Source of the DNA: VFJZ01 sp046598415
Lineage (GTDB): Bacteria > Actinomycetota > Thermoleophilia > Gaiellales > F1-60-MAGs149
Direction of reading: 5' to 3'
Length of the DNA: 64,000 nucleotides
Assembly (NCBI GenBank): GCA_046598415.1
Contig: JBKJIG010000081.1
Location: 6,012 to 70,011, forward strand
Below, one piece after another: positions 9,697-22,475 of this stretch; within the stretch, counting starts at the first letter, position 1, and each line of letters starts with the position of its first letter. The position numbers and the translations under genes were made by a program. Under the pieces are notes generated by a model. It searched no databases. It worked only from the letters and a program-made list of their open reading frames with translations, and was not told the DNA's origin.

Positions 9697-11681
9697 ACCG
9701 GCTCGCGCACGAGACGTCGCCCTACCTGCTGCAGCACGCGTCGAACCCGGTCGACTGGTACGCGTGGGGCGAGGAGGCGTTCGCGGCCGCGCGCGGCCGC
9801 GACGTGCCGATGATGCTCTCGATCGGCTACAGCGCCTGCCACTGGTGCCACGTCATGGAGCACGAGTCGTTCGCCGACGACGCCATCGCCGAGGTGATGA
9901 ACCGGCTGTTCGTCTGCATCAAGGTCGACCGCGAGGAACGCCCCGACGTCGACGCCATCTACATGGACGCGGTCGTGTCGCTGACCGGCAGCGGTGGCTG
10001 GCCGATGACCGTGTTCTTGACGCCCGACGGTCGGCCGTTCTGGGGCGGGACGTACTTTCCGCCCCAGCCGCGGCACGGCCTGCCGTCGTTCCGCCAGGTG
10101 CTGGAGGGCGTCGACGAGGCGTACCGCGCGCGCCGCGGCGAGGTCGACGCGCAGGCCGATCAGCTGACGAGGACCATCGGCAGTCTCGTCACGGCCGCGC
10201 CCTCCGGCGCGCTGCAGCCGGCGCTCACCGACGCCGCCGTCGCTGCGCTGGCGCGCGTGTTCGACGGCGTGCACGCCGGTTTCGGCGGCGCGCCCAAGTT
10301 CCCGCCGTCGGCGCTGCTGCCCTTCCTGCTCGGCCACGGCGATCCCGCCCGCGCGATGGCGGTGGCGACGCTCGACGCGATGGCGGACGGCGGCATCCAC
10401 GACCAGCTCGGCGGCGGCTTCCACCGGTACGCCGTCGACGGCCGCTGGCTGGTGCCGCACTTCGAGAAGATGCTCTACGACAACGCATTGCTGGCCCGTG
10501 CCTACTCCATCGCGTCGGTCGCGACCGGCCAGGAGCGCTACGCCGCCGTGGCGCGCGACGTGCTCGACTACCTCGACCGTGAGATGCAGCTCGACGGCGG
10601 CGGCGTGGCCAGCGCGCAGGACGCCGACACCGAGGGCGAGGAGGGCCTGACGTTCGTGTGGACGCCGGGCGAGGTGGCCGCCACGCTCGGCGATGACACG
10701 CTCGCGAGCGCCGTCTGCGACTGGTACGGCATCACCGGGCCCGGCAACTTCGAGGGCTCGAACGTGCTGTCCGTGGTCGGGATCGGGTCGCCGCCCGCCG
10801 GGCTCGACGGGGCCCGCGCGACGATGCTCGCCGCCCGCGAGTTGCGGCCACAGCCGGGCCGAGACGACAAGGCGCTGGCGGCGTGGAACGGCATGGCCCT
10901 CGCGGCCTACGCCGATGCCGGCCGCCTGCTGGGCGAGCCCGCCTACCTGGATCGCGCACGCGACATCGCGACCTTCCTGCTCGGCGCGCTGTCGGACGAC
11001 GGGCGTCTGCGGCGGACGTGGCGTGACGGACAGGCCAAGATCACCGGGTTCTCCGAGGACTACGGCGCCGTCGCCGACGGGCTGATCGCGCTGCACCGCG
11101 CCACCGGCGAGCTGGTGTGGCTGGACGAGGCGCGGCGGCTGATGCTGATCGCCGTCGACCTGTTCGGCGACGCCGGCGGGCCGTTCGCGCAGACGCCGCG
11201 TGACGGCGAGCGACTGGTCGCGCGTCGTCCCGATCTCGACGACAATCCGGCCCCGAGCGGCAACTCGCTGCTGGCCGGCGCGCTGCTCGCGCTGTCGCGC
11301 ATCTACGGCGAAGCGGAGTGGGAGGATCGCGCGATCGAGGCCGTCAGCGCCGTGGCCGAGATCGTCGATCGGGCCCCGCAGGGCTTCGGGCACGCGCTGG
11401 GCGTGATCGCCCAGGCGACCGCCACGCCGCGCGAGATCGCCATCGTCGGCGACCTCGCCGATCCGCGCACCGCCGCCCTGCGCGCCGTCGTCGACGCCCG
11501 CTACGCCCCGCACGAGGCGGTCGTGGTGGCGAACCCGGCCGACCCGCTGTTCGAGACGGTGCCGCTGCTGCAGGGCCGCACCACGGTCGACGGCGTACCG
11601 GCGGCCTACGTGTGCGAGCGCTTCGCTTGCCGGCGTCCGGTCACGGATCCGGCCGAGCTCGCGACCATTCTGGCCGACTAG
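9693..11681 (+). CDS. DUF255 thioredoxin-fold protein (YyaL/spermatogenesis-associated protein 20 family)
   Basis: A 662-residue protein. Residues 1-165 form a thioredoxin-like DUF255 domain that starts MNRLAHETSPYLLQHASNPV and carries the redox-type motif SACHWCHVMEHESF and GGWPMTVFLTPDGRP. The rest is an alpha/alpha barrel like those of N-acylglucosamine epimerases, with WLVPHFEKMLYDNA. The biochemical role of this widespread family is unknown. ATG at 9693 overlaps the metF stop; an in-frame ATG at 9681 is also possible. Confidence 0.9.
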   Translation: MNRLAHETSPYLLQHASNPVDWYAWGEEAFAAARGRDVPMMLSIGYSACHWCHVMEHESFADDAIAEVMNRLFVCIKVDREERPDVDAIYMDAVVSLTGSGGWPMTVFLTPDGRPFWGGTYFPPQPRHGLPSFRQVLEGVDEAYRARRGEVDAQADQLTRTIGSLVTAAPSGALQPALTDAAVAALARVFDGVHAGFGGAPKFPPSALLPFLLGHGDPARAMAVATLDAMADGGIHDQLGGGFHRYAVDGRWLVPHFEKMLYDNALLARAYSIASVATGQERYAAVARDVLDYLDREMQLDGGGVASAQDADTEGEEGLTFVWTPGEVAATLGDDTLASAVCDWYGITGPGNFEGSNVLSVVGIGSPPAGLDGARATMLAARELRPQPGRDDKALAAWNGMALAAYADAGRLLGEPAYLDRARDIATFLLGALSDDGRLRRTWRDGQAKITGFSEDYGAVADGLIALHRATGELVWLDEARRLMLIAVDLFGDAGGPFAQTPRDGERLVARRPDLDDNPAPSGNSLLAGALLALSRIYGEAEWEDRAIEAVSAVAEIVDRAPQGFGHALGVIAQATATPREIAIVGDLADPRTAALRAVVDARYAPHEAVVVANPADPLFETVPLLQGRTTVDGVPAAYVCERFACRRPVTDPAELATILAD

Positions 11682-11730
11682 TCACGGTCCGCGCGCCCGG
11701 CGGCACGCGCGCCGATGGCACGCTCGCTGC

Positions 11731-11949
11731 ATGGCCTACCGCATCGCACGCGACTCCCTGATCGACTTCGTCGACCGCCAGATCCGGCTCATCGAGTCGA
11801 CGCCGTTGCCGCCCGATCTGCGGGCGATCATCCCGTCCGGCAATCTCGGCGACGAGGACCTCTCGGGTGTCTGGCTGGGCGCCGGTCTCGCGACGCAACT
11901 CGGCCTCGCGCTCGTCGACCGGCCCGAGGTGTTCGTGGAGCGCGCTTAG
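11731..11949 (+). CDS. hypothetical, 72 aa
   Basis: A short open frame beginning MAYRIARDSLIDFVDRQIRL, with an amphipathic N-terminal helix and a Gly/Asp turn (SGNLGDEDLSG). No family is recognised. Coding is supported by the third-position GC pattern and a compact, charged sequence. It sits alone between the DUF255 gene and the convergent acyltransferase, overlapping the latter by 4 bases. No clear ribosome binding site is visible. Confidence 0.5.
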   Translation: MAYRIARDSLIDFVDRQIRLIESTPLPPDLRAIIPSGNLGDEDLSGVWLGAGLATQLGLALVDRPEVFVERA

Positions 11950-12605
11950 AGGCTCGACCGCAGCTGGTCGATCGCGGCGCTCCAGCGCTCGGTCAGCCGG
12001 CGCGCCTTCCAGCGGTCCTCGAGCTCGGCCAGGTCGTCGTCCTGCAGCGCCTCGCCGAACACGCACACGAAGCGTGGCAGGCGGGGCGGGAACAGCCGCG
12101 CGCGGTCGGTGCCGACGACGGCGACGGGAATCATCGGCACGCCGGCCGACACCTTCATGCGCGCTGCGCCCGACATCGGCTTCGCCCTGCCGTCGCGGTT
12201 GCGCGTGCCCTCGGGGAACACGCACACCAGCTCGCCGTTGCGGGCGAACTCGATGGCCAGGTCGACCGCCTGGATGTCCGACTTGCCGCGCTCCACCTTG
12301 AACGCGCCCGTCGACCGCAGCAGCCAGGCGAACGGCCGGAGCCGATACAGCTCGGCCTTCGCCATGAACCGCAGGTGCCGGTCGAGCGACACGCCGACCA
12401 CGACCGAGTCGAAGTTCGAGCGGTGCGTCGGCGCCACGATCGCGCCCCCCGTGGCCGGCACGTGCTGCTGGCCGCGCACCTCGAGCCGGAACACGCCGCG
12501 CACCGGTATCCAGCACGCGTACTTGACGAGCGCATAGCACCAGCCCTTGAAGTCGCCGCGACGGTCGATCGCGTCGCGAGCGGTGCGATCAGGCGTAGAC
12601 GCCAT
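11946..12605 (-). CDS. 1-acyl-sn-glycerol-3-phosphate acyltransferase-like protein
   Basis: A 219-residue PlsC-family acyltransferase. It carries the catalytic THRSNFD (HX4D) motif, the acyl-acceptor motif FPEGTRNRDG, and a proline-containing MIPVAVVGTDRARLFP block. It probably acylates lysophosphatidate or a related lipid at the inner membrane; a hydrophobic N-terminal helix (WCYALVKYACWIPVRGVF) would hold it there. Start ATG 12605 overlaps the end of the upstream dehydrogenase gene by 17 bases, so the two are coupled; a further start lies 12 codons upstream. Confidence 0.87.
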   Translation of the reverse strand: MASTPDRTARDAIDRRGDFKGWCYALVKYACWIPVRGVFRLEVRGQQHVPATGGAIVAPTHRSNFDSVVVGVSLDRHLRFMAKAELYRLRPFAWLLRSTGAFKVERGKSDIQAVDLAIEFARNGELVCVFPEGTRNRDGRAKPMSGAARMKVSAGVPMIPVAVVGTDRARLFPPRLPRFVCVFGEALQDDDLAELEDRWKARRLTERWSAAIDQLRSSL

Positions 12606-13599
12606 CGGTGACGGTGGCCGGATCGGGCCAGGGCGAGGCATCGGCGCGCTGCGTCGCGTCGTCGACGTCGGCCCGCACCGACGCCGCGAGCGCGGCGGCC
12701 TCCTCGTCCGTCCAGCCTGCCTGGGCGCGCAGCCAGGACTCGAACCGGGCGATCGGATCCTTCAGCTCCCACGCAGCGTGCAGCTCGGCCGGCACGTAGC
12801 TCGCGTCGTCGTGAATCGCGTGGCCATCCATCCGCAGCGTCACCAGCTCGAGCATGGTCGGCCCGCCGCCGTTGCGCGCGTGGTCGAGCGCGGTCTGCGC
12901 CTCGCGATAGACGGCGAGGATGTCGGTGCCGTCGACGACGACGCCCTCGAAGCCGTAGCTCTCGGCCCGGTCGGCCAGGTGCTCGCAGGCGTAGTTGAGG
13001 TTCGTCGGTGTCGAGTACGCGTACTGGTTGTTGTCGCAGATGAAGACCATGGGCAGGCGCCGGACGGCCGCGAAGTTCATGCACTCGTGCACGTCGCCGC
13101 GGGCCGAGGCGCCGTCGCCGAACCAGCCGAGCGCCACGTTCGGGGCACTCGTGATCCGGAACGCGAGCGCCACGCCGAGGGCGGTCGGCAGGATGCCGGG
13201 CAGGTGCGAGACGCCGGCGATGAGGCCCTTCTCGAGGTCCTGCGAGCGCAGGTTCGAGTCGCGGCCGCGCGTCGCACCGCCGTCGCGGCCCATGTACTGG
13301 CACAGCAGCCGCCAGGGCTCGGCGCCGCGCGCCACGTGCACGCCCATGTTGCGGTGCAGCGGCGCGCCGACGTCGCCGGGAGCCATCGCGCTCGCCACGC
13401 CCACCGACGCCGCCTCGTTGCCACGGCCGGTGTAGAACGAACCGGGCAGCTTGCCTTGCTTGAACAGGGCCGTGCCACGGTTCTCGAGACCGCGCGTGAG
13501 CAGCATGTCGCGGTACATCTTCACGAGCGCCGCGCGATCGAGACCGATCGCGTCGGTCTCCTCCACGGACTGCACGGGCACCGATTCGCGGACGACCAT
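12589..13599 (-). CDS. thiamine-diphosphate dehydrogenase E1 component, alpha subunit
   Basis: A 336-residue E1-alpha subunit of the pyruvate/branched-chain 2-oxoacid dehydrogenase type. Seen: GSFYTGRGNEAASVGVA, PLHRNMGVHV and the ThDP motif from GDGASARGDVHE to FICDNNQYAYSTP. E1-alpha normally works with an E1-beta, but no beta subunit or E2/E3 gene is adjacent. The first ATG (13608) overlaps a TACAAT hexamer (13607-13612); the second ATG at 13599 is exactly 7 bases from it and is taken as the leaderless start. Pyruvate, acetoin or branched-chain substrates cannot be told apart here. Confidence 0.88.
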   Translation of the reverse strand: MVVRESVPVQSVEETDAIGLDRAALVKMYRDMLLTRGLENRGTALFKQGKLPGSFYTGRGNEAASVGVASAMAPGDVGAPLHRNMGVHVARGAEPWRLLCQYMGRDGGATRGRDSNLRSQDLEKGLIAGVSHLPGILPTALGVALAFRITSAPNVALGWFGDGASARGDVHECMNFAAVRRLPMVFICDNNQYAYSTPTNLNYACEHLADRAESYGFEGVVVDGTDILAVYREAQTALDHARNGGGPTMLELVTLRMDGHAIHDDASYVPAELHAAWELKDPIARFESWLRAQAGWTDEEAAALAASVRADVDDATQRADASPWPDPATVTDGVYA

Positions 13600-13619
13600 C
13601 GCCCGCATTGTACGAGCGG

Positions 13620-14549
13620 CTACCGGCTGGTGAGCGTCACCAGCACCGCAGCGGCCGTGTGGAGCCGGTTCTCCGCCTGGTCGAAGACCACCGACTGCGG
13701 GCCTTCGAGCACGGCGTCGGTGACCTCCTCACCGCGGTGGGCGGGCAGGCAGTGCATGAACACGGCGTCGGGGCGGGCCCGCGCCATCAGGGTCTCGTCG
13801 ACCTGGTAGCGGCCCAGCACGGCGAGCTTCGCCTCGCGCTCGTCCTCCTCGCCCATCGACACGAACACGTCGGTGTAGACGGCGTGCGCGCCGGTGACCG
13901 CCTCGGCGGGATCGTCGAGCACACGCACCGAGCCGCCGGTCTCGGCAGCGACGGCGGTGGCCCAGGCGATCACATCGGCGCTCGGCCGGTACCCCTCGGG
14001 GCAGGCGAGACGCACGTGCGCGCCGGCCAGCACGCAGCCCTCGATCAGCGAGTGCGCGACGTTGTTGCCGTCGCCCACGTACGCCACCTCGAGCCCGGCC
14101 AGCGAGCCGAAGTGCTCGTGCAGCGTCAGCAGGTCGGCGAGCGCCTGGCACGGGTGGTGCGTGTCGGTCAGCGCGTTCACGATCGGAACCGACGACCACC
14201 AGGCGAACTCCTCGACGTCCGCGTGTGCGTGCGTGCGGATCACGATCGCGGCGCAGTAGCGCGAGATGACGCGCGCGGTGTCGGCGATCGGCTCGCCGCG
14301 GCCGAGCTGCAGCTGGTCGGGGCCGGCGAAGATCGGGTGCCCGCCGAGGCGCGCCACGGCCGCCTCGAACGAGACCCGTGTGCGCGTGGAGGGCTTGGTG
14401 AAGTGCAGGAGAACCGAACGCCCGCTGAGCACTCCCGCGTGGACGGTGGGATCGGCCTTCAGCTCGGCCGCGAGTGCGATCAGCGACTCGAGTCCGGCCG
14501 AGTCGAGCCCACCGAGCGACAGCAGGTGGTCCGGGGCGTTGGCAATCAT
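13620..14549 (-). CDS. argF: ornithine carbamoyltransferase
   Basis: A 309-residue enzyme that makes citrulline from ornithine and carbamoyl phosphate in arginine synthesis. Carbamoyl phosphate is bound by KPSTRTRVSFE and DTHHPCQALADL; the ornithine-side motif is MHCLPAHRGEE. All are intact. The start is probably ATG 14549, 7 bases after TATACT; ATG 14555 lies inside the promoter palindrome. It sits alone rather than in an arg operon, downstream of copA on the same strand. Confidence 0.95.
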   Translation of the reverse strand: MIANAPDHLLSLGGLDSAGLESLIALAAELKADPTVHAGVLSGRSVLLHFTKPSTRTRVSFEAAVARLGGHPIFAGPDQLQLGRGEPIADTARVISRYCAAIVIRTHAHADVEEFAWWSSVPIVNALTDTHHPCQALADLLTLHEHFGSLAGLEVAYVGDGNNVAHSLIEGCVLAGAHVRLACPEGYRPSADVIAWATAVAAETGGSVRVLDDPAEAVTGAHAVYTDVFVSMGEEDEREAKLAVLGRYQVDETLMARARPDAVFMHCLPAHRGEEVTDAVLEGPQSVVFDQAENRLHTAAAVLVTLTSR

Positions 14550-14551
14550 CT

Positions 14552-14583
14552 GCATGAGTATACACAGACGTGTATACTCATGC
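14552..14583 (-). promoter_or_regulatory. argF promoter with 32-bp perfect inverted repeat
   Basis: Arms GCATGAGTATACAC and GTGTATACTCATGC (14 bases each) surround an AGAC loop. On the minus strand the arm contains TATACT (14557-14562), the presumed -10 of argF, and the palindrome covers the first possible start codon. A repressor bound here would block argF directly. ArgR is the obvious candidate because its operators are AT-rich imperfect palindromes; identity of the regulator is inferred. Confidence 0.7.
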
Positions 14584-14591
14584 GTGCGGGC

Positions 14592-16511
<1,920 letters not shown>

Positions 16512-16518
16512 GGCGAGG

Positions 16519-16555
16519 ATCGTACCATACCCCCCTAGGGTATTTGTGGTAGATT
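16519..16555. promoter_or_regulatory. shared copA/csoR promoter region with CsoR operator
   Basis: ATACCCCCCTAGGGTAT (16527-16543) matches the actinobacterial CsoR operator form (ATACCC and GGGTAT arms, 5-base spacer). It lies between two outward -10 hexamers: TACGAT for copA (16519-16524, minus) and TAGATT for csoR (16550-16555, plus). Both hexamers end 7 bases before their start codons. One bound tetramer would therefore shut both genes, with Cu(I) releasing them. Confidence 0.85.
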
Positions 16556-16562
16556 GCCGGGC

Positions 16563-16850
16563 GTGACTACCGACACCCGCGGCTACAGCGCCTCGCGCGA
16601 CGACCTCAAGGCCCGGCTCCGCAAGATCGAGGGCCAGGTGCGCGGCGTCGAGCGGATGATTGACGACGACCGCTACTGCATCGACGTGCTGACGCAGATC
16701 GCCGCCGTGCAGGCGGCCCTCGACAAGGTCGCGCTGGGCCTGCTCGACGGCCACGTCTCGCACTGCGTCGTCGGCGGCCACGGCCCCGGCACCGAAGAGG
16801 AGCGCACGACCGAGCTGATGTCCGCCGTCGGTCGCCTGCTGCGACGGTGA
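16563..16850 (+). CDS. csoR: CsoR-family copper-sensing repressor
   Basis: A 95-residue all-helical repressor. The Cu(I) ligands of CsoR are present: Cys in DDRYCIDVL, then His and Cys four residues apart in GHVSHC. DNA binding comes from helix 1 (RLRKIEGQVRGVERM). GTG at 16563 is 7 bases after TAGATT. Divergent from copA with the operator between them, so it most likely represses copA and itself. Its stop overlaps the start of the lipoate-ligase-like gene (GTGA). Confidence 0.93.
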   Translation: MTTDTRGYSASRDDLKARLRKIEGQVRGVERMIDDDRYCIDVLTQIAAVQAALDKVALGLLDGHVSHCVVGGHGPGTEEERTTELMSAVGRLLRR

Positions 16851-17506
16851 GCCCGGCCTCCCTGGCGCCCAGCACCCTCGTGGCCGCGGCCGGCACGCTG
16901 CTCGATCGCGCCATGGCGGGCGACGTGGGCACGCTCGCGGCCACCTTCGCGCAGACGACGCTGGTGGTCGGCTCGGCCCAGACCGAGGCCTCGATCAAGC
17001 GGCGCGCGTGCGAGACCGACGGGATCCCCGTGATCCGGCGCGGCTCGGGCGGCGGCGCCGTGCTGTGCGATCCGGGCCTGCTCGAGGTCGATGTCGCGCT
17101 CCCCGCGGGCCACGCCCTGCTGGACGACGACGTGACGGAGTCCTACCGCTTCCTCGGCCAGGCGTGGGTCGACGCGCTGGCCGCCATCGACATCGAGGGC
17201 CGCCTGGTGACGGTGGACGAGGCGCGGGCGCTGTCCGACGACCGCCGCGCCGCGGCCCGCGTCGCCTGCTACGCCGGCCTGTCGCCGTACGAGGTGGTCG
17301 ATTCCGGCGGCCGCAAGCTGGTCGGCCTCTGCCAGCGGCGCCGCCGCGGCGCCGCGCTGTTCCAGTGCAGCCTCGCGTGCGGCCGGGATCCGGCCGACGT
17401 GGTGCGCTACGTGCGCGTCGACGCCGGTCAGCTGACCGCGACGCGTGCGGTCGACCGCACGCCGGCAGCCGTCTGGGCTGCGCTGGGGCCGCTACTCGGC
17501 GTCTGA
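16847..17506 (+). CDS. lipoate-protein ligase A family protein
   Basis: A 219-residue BPL/LplA-fold protein. The substrate-binding RRGSGGGAVLCDPG loop and the catalytic-lysine region GGRKLVGLCQ, followed by GAALFQCSL, are where the family has them. It probably attaches lipoate or octanoate to E2 or GcvH proteins; a scaffold role is possible, as some members lack ligase activity. It overlaps csoR by 4 bases, so it should be co-transcribed from the copper-controlled promoter, which is an unusual partner. The 3' end overlaps the convergent gene by 15 bases. Confidence 0.83.
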   Translation: MSPASLAPSTLVAAAGTLLDRAMAGDVGTLAATFAQTTLVVGSAQTEASIKRRACETDGIPVIRRGSGGGAVLCDPGLLEVDVALPAGHALLDDDVTESYRFLGQAWVDALAAIDIEGRLVTVDEARALSDDRRAAARVACYAGLSPYEVVDSGGRKLVGLCQRRRRGAALFQCSLACGRDPADVVRYVRVDAGQLTATRAVDRTPAAVWAALGPLLGV

Positions 17507-17872
17507 GATCTTGGCGCGCGCCTCGCGTGCCTTGGCACGCACGCGGGCCCGGGAGGCGGCGATCTCATCGACGTCCTCGGCCACGCCTGCGGCGACGGAC
17601 GCGTCGGCGTTCGAGGTCTCGACGTCGCCCGCGCTCTCCGCGAGCCGCGCCCGCAGCGACATGCGCAGGTCGTCCGTCTCGCCCTCCGGCTCGGCCTGGT
17701 GCTCCGCCTCGGCGTACTCGTGCTCGGCGATCTCGGTCTCGTAGTGGTGCCGGTCGGACACCCTGCCGGTCGCGCGGCGAAGCCACTCGTAGGTTCCCGG
17801 CGACGCGACGAGGGCAGCCGCGGCGCCCGCTGCACCGGTCGTCAGGATGATGATTGAACGGATTCGCACCAC
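17492..17872 (-). CDS. hypothetical membrane-anchored acidic protein, 126 aa
   Basis: One N-terminal membrane helix (RSIIILTTGAAGAAAALVAS) followed by a hydrophilic, Glu/Ala-rich, probably helical or disordered tail (HYETEIAEHEYAEAEHQAE). No family is recognised. The GTG at 17872 has AAGGAG a few bases upstream, one of the few clear ribosome binding sites in this part of the window. It is divergent from rpsF, so the two share a short control region. Confidence 0.6.
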   Translation of the reverse strand: MVRIRSIIILTTGAAGAAAALVASPGTYEWLRRATGRVSDRHHYETEIAEHEYAEAEHQAEPEGETDDLRMSLRARLAESAGDVETSNADASVAAGVAEDVDEIAASRARVRAKAREARAKISDAE

Positions 17873-17946
17873 GGACGCTCCTTGCGGGGAATTGGTCGAG
17901 TGTAGCGGCGCGCTCGCCCGCGCGATACTGGTACATTCAGACGGCT

Positions 17947-17964
17947 GCGGCCGCCCTCGGCCGC
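17947..17964 (+). promoter_or_regulatory. hairpin in the rpsF leader
   Basis: GCGGCCG and CGGCCGC (7-base arms, CCCT loop) lie 30 bases before the rpsF start and about 10 bases after a TACATT hexamer (17932-17937). S6/S18 leaders in many bacteria bind their own product; this hairpin is a candidate for that kind of control, but its sequence was not matched to the known motif. Confidence 0.35.
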
Positions 17965-17994
17965 TTTCGAGTGCCCTCGAGGAGCGTACGTACC

Positions 17995-18291
17995 TTGCAG
18001 TCCTACGAAGCCCTGATCCTGATCGAGCCCGACGTCGAGGAAGAGCGTCAGGACGAGATCATCGCCCGCGTTCGCGAGATCGTCCTCGGTGGAGGCGGCT
18101 CCTGGGACGCGGTCGATCCGTGGGGGCGCAAGAAGCTCTCGTACGAGATTCAGAAGCACACGGAGGCGCACCACTGGATGGTGCAGTTCTCCAGCGAGCC
18201 CGTCGCGCTCGCCGAGGTCGATCGCGTGCTGCGCATCACCGACGGCGTGCTGCGGCACAAGACGCTGCGGCGCTCTGCCGCCGTCGCCTGA
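17995..18291 (+). CDS. rpsF: 30S ribosomal protein S6
   Basis: A 98-residue protein: SYEALILIEPDVEEERQDEI, then GWDAVDPWGRKKLSYEI-type central strands (here SWDAVDPWGRKKLSYEIQKH) and an arginine-rich end. S6 binds the 30S platform with S18. The start is TTG at 17995, with GAGGAG 10 bases upstream (17979-17984); GTG at 17971 would put that site inside the gene. It heads rpsF-ssb-rplI-dnaB; the usual rpsR (S18) is not present between ssb and rplI. Confidence 0.93.
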   Translation: MQSYEALILIEPDVEEERQDEIIARVREIVLGGGGSWDAVDPWGRKKLSYEIQKHTEAHHWMVQFSSEPVALAEVDRVLRITDGVLRHKTLRRSAAVA

Positions 18292-18292
18292 T

Positions 18293-18340
18293 TTGACAAC
18301 GTCCGACCCGTCACCTACCTTTCCCCGAACAGATGTTCGG
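18293..18340 (+). promoter_or_regulatory. ssb promoter with LexA-type SOS box
   Basis: TTGACA (18293-18298), a 17-base spacer and TACCTT (18316-18321) form a standard promoter just after rpsF. CCGAACAGATGTTCGG (18325-18340) follows at the expected start of transcription and matches the Gram-positive SOS box CGAACNNNNGTTCG exactly. LexA bound there would block initiation, so ssb and the downstream rplI and dnaB may be DNA-damage inducible. LexA itself is not in the window. Confidence 0.75.
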
Positions 18341-18354
18341 GAAGGAGCCTTGCT

Positions 18355-18822
18355 ATGGCCAGTATCAACCGTGTGGTGCTCGTCGGAAACCTGACGCGCG
18401 ATCCGGAGCTGAAGTCGCTGCCCAGCGGCATGGCCGTCTGCGATCTTGGTCTGGCGGTCAACCACCGCCGCAAGAACCAGCAGACCGGTGAGTGGGTCGA
18501 GGAGCCGAACTACTTCCGCGTCTCGGTGTTCGGCACGCAGGCCGAGAGCTGCGCGCGGTTCCTCACCAAGGGCCGCTCGGTGGCCATCGATGGCCGGCTG
18601 CGCTGGCGCCAGTGGGATGCACCCGACGGCACCAAGCGCGAGGCAGTCGAGGTCGTGGCCGAGACGGTGCAGTTCATCGGCCCGCGCGACGGCGCGGGCG
18701 GTGGCAATGCCGGCGGAGACGACGGCGGGTACACCCGACCATCGGCTGCGCCTCCCGTGAGCACGCCTGCGCCAGGCCCCTTCTCCGGTGACAGCAACGT
18801 CGACGACGACATTCCCTTCTGA
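18355..18822 (+). CDS. ssb: single-stranded DNA-binding protein
   Basis: A 155-residue SSB. The OB fold spans about residues 1-110 (INRVVLVGNLTRDPELKSLP, then NYFRVSVFGTQAE and GRLRWRQWD). A Gly/Pro-rich linker and the acidic tip DDDIPF follow; the tip recruits replication and repair enzymes. The start has a strong GGAAGGAG site. It is transcribed with rplI and dnaB and probably also from its own promoter with an SOS box. Confidence 0.96.
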   Translation: MASINRVVLVGNLTRDPELKSLPSGMAVCDLGLAVNHRRKNQQTGEWVEEPNYFRVSVFGTQAESCARFLTKGRSVAIDGRLRWRQWDAPDGTKREAVEVVAETVQFIGPRDGAGGGNAGGDDGGYTRPSAAPPVSTPAPGPFSGDSNVDDDIPF

Positions 18823-18846
18823 TCCTCAAAGGAACACGGCTCTCTC

Positions 18847-19389
18847 ATGACCAAGTCCGGTAGCGTCAAGGCGATCCTCCTCGTCGATGTCGAGCACCTC
18901 GGGCACCGCGGCGACGTCGTCGCGGTCGCTCGCGGCTATCTGCGCAACTACCTCCAGCCCCGGCACCTCGCCGAGCAGGCGTCCGAGGCGCGCATCGCCG
19001 AGATCGATCGCGTGCGCTCGCAGCGCTCCCGGCAGGAGGCCAAGAGCGTCGACGAGGCGCGCGAGATCGCGAAGGTCGTCGATCGCACGGTCCTGAAGAT
19101 CCCGGCCCGCGCCGGCGCCGACGGCCGGATGTACGGCTCGGTCACCTCGGCCGACCTGGCCGACGAGATCTGGCGCACGCGCAAGATCCGCATCGACCGC
19201 CGCAAGGTGCGTCTCGACGAGCCCATCAAGGCGCTCGGCGACTACCTGGTCGCGATCGACCTGTTCCCCGAGGTGCGCGCCAGCCTGCGCGTGTCGGTGG
19301 CGCAGGCCGAGGGCTTCGACGCGACGGCGACGGCGGTCGACGCCGAGCCCGCCGCCGCGCCCGCCGCGGCCGCCGTCGCAGCAGAGTAG
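18847..19389 (+). CDS. rplI: 50S ribosomal protein L9
   Basis: A 180-residue L9 (family about 150). The N-terminal domain has AILLVDVEHLGHRGDVV and VARGYLRNYLQPRHLA, followed by the long connecting helix and the C-terminal rRNA-binding domain with GRMYGSVTSADLA. The last 25 residues are an Ala-rich tail beyond the usual end, probably disordered. It stands directly between ssb and dnaB, 24 bases after ssb. Confidence 0.94.
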   Translation: MTKSGSVKAILLVDVEHLGHRGDVVAVARGYLRNYLQPRHLAEQASEARIAEIDRVRSQRSRQEAKSVDEAREIAKVVDRTVLKIPARAGADGRMYGSVTSADLADEIWRTRKIRIDRRKVRLDEPIKALGDYLVAIDLFPEVRASLRVSVAQAEGFDATATAVDAEPAAAPAAAAVAAE

Positions 19390-19399
19390 AGGCCGCCTC

Positions 19400-21178
<1,779 letters not shown>

Positions 21179-21182
21179 CGTC

Positions 21183-22471
<1,289 letters not shown>

Positions 22472-22475
<4 letters not shown>

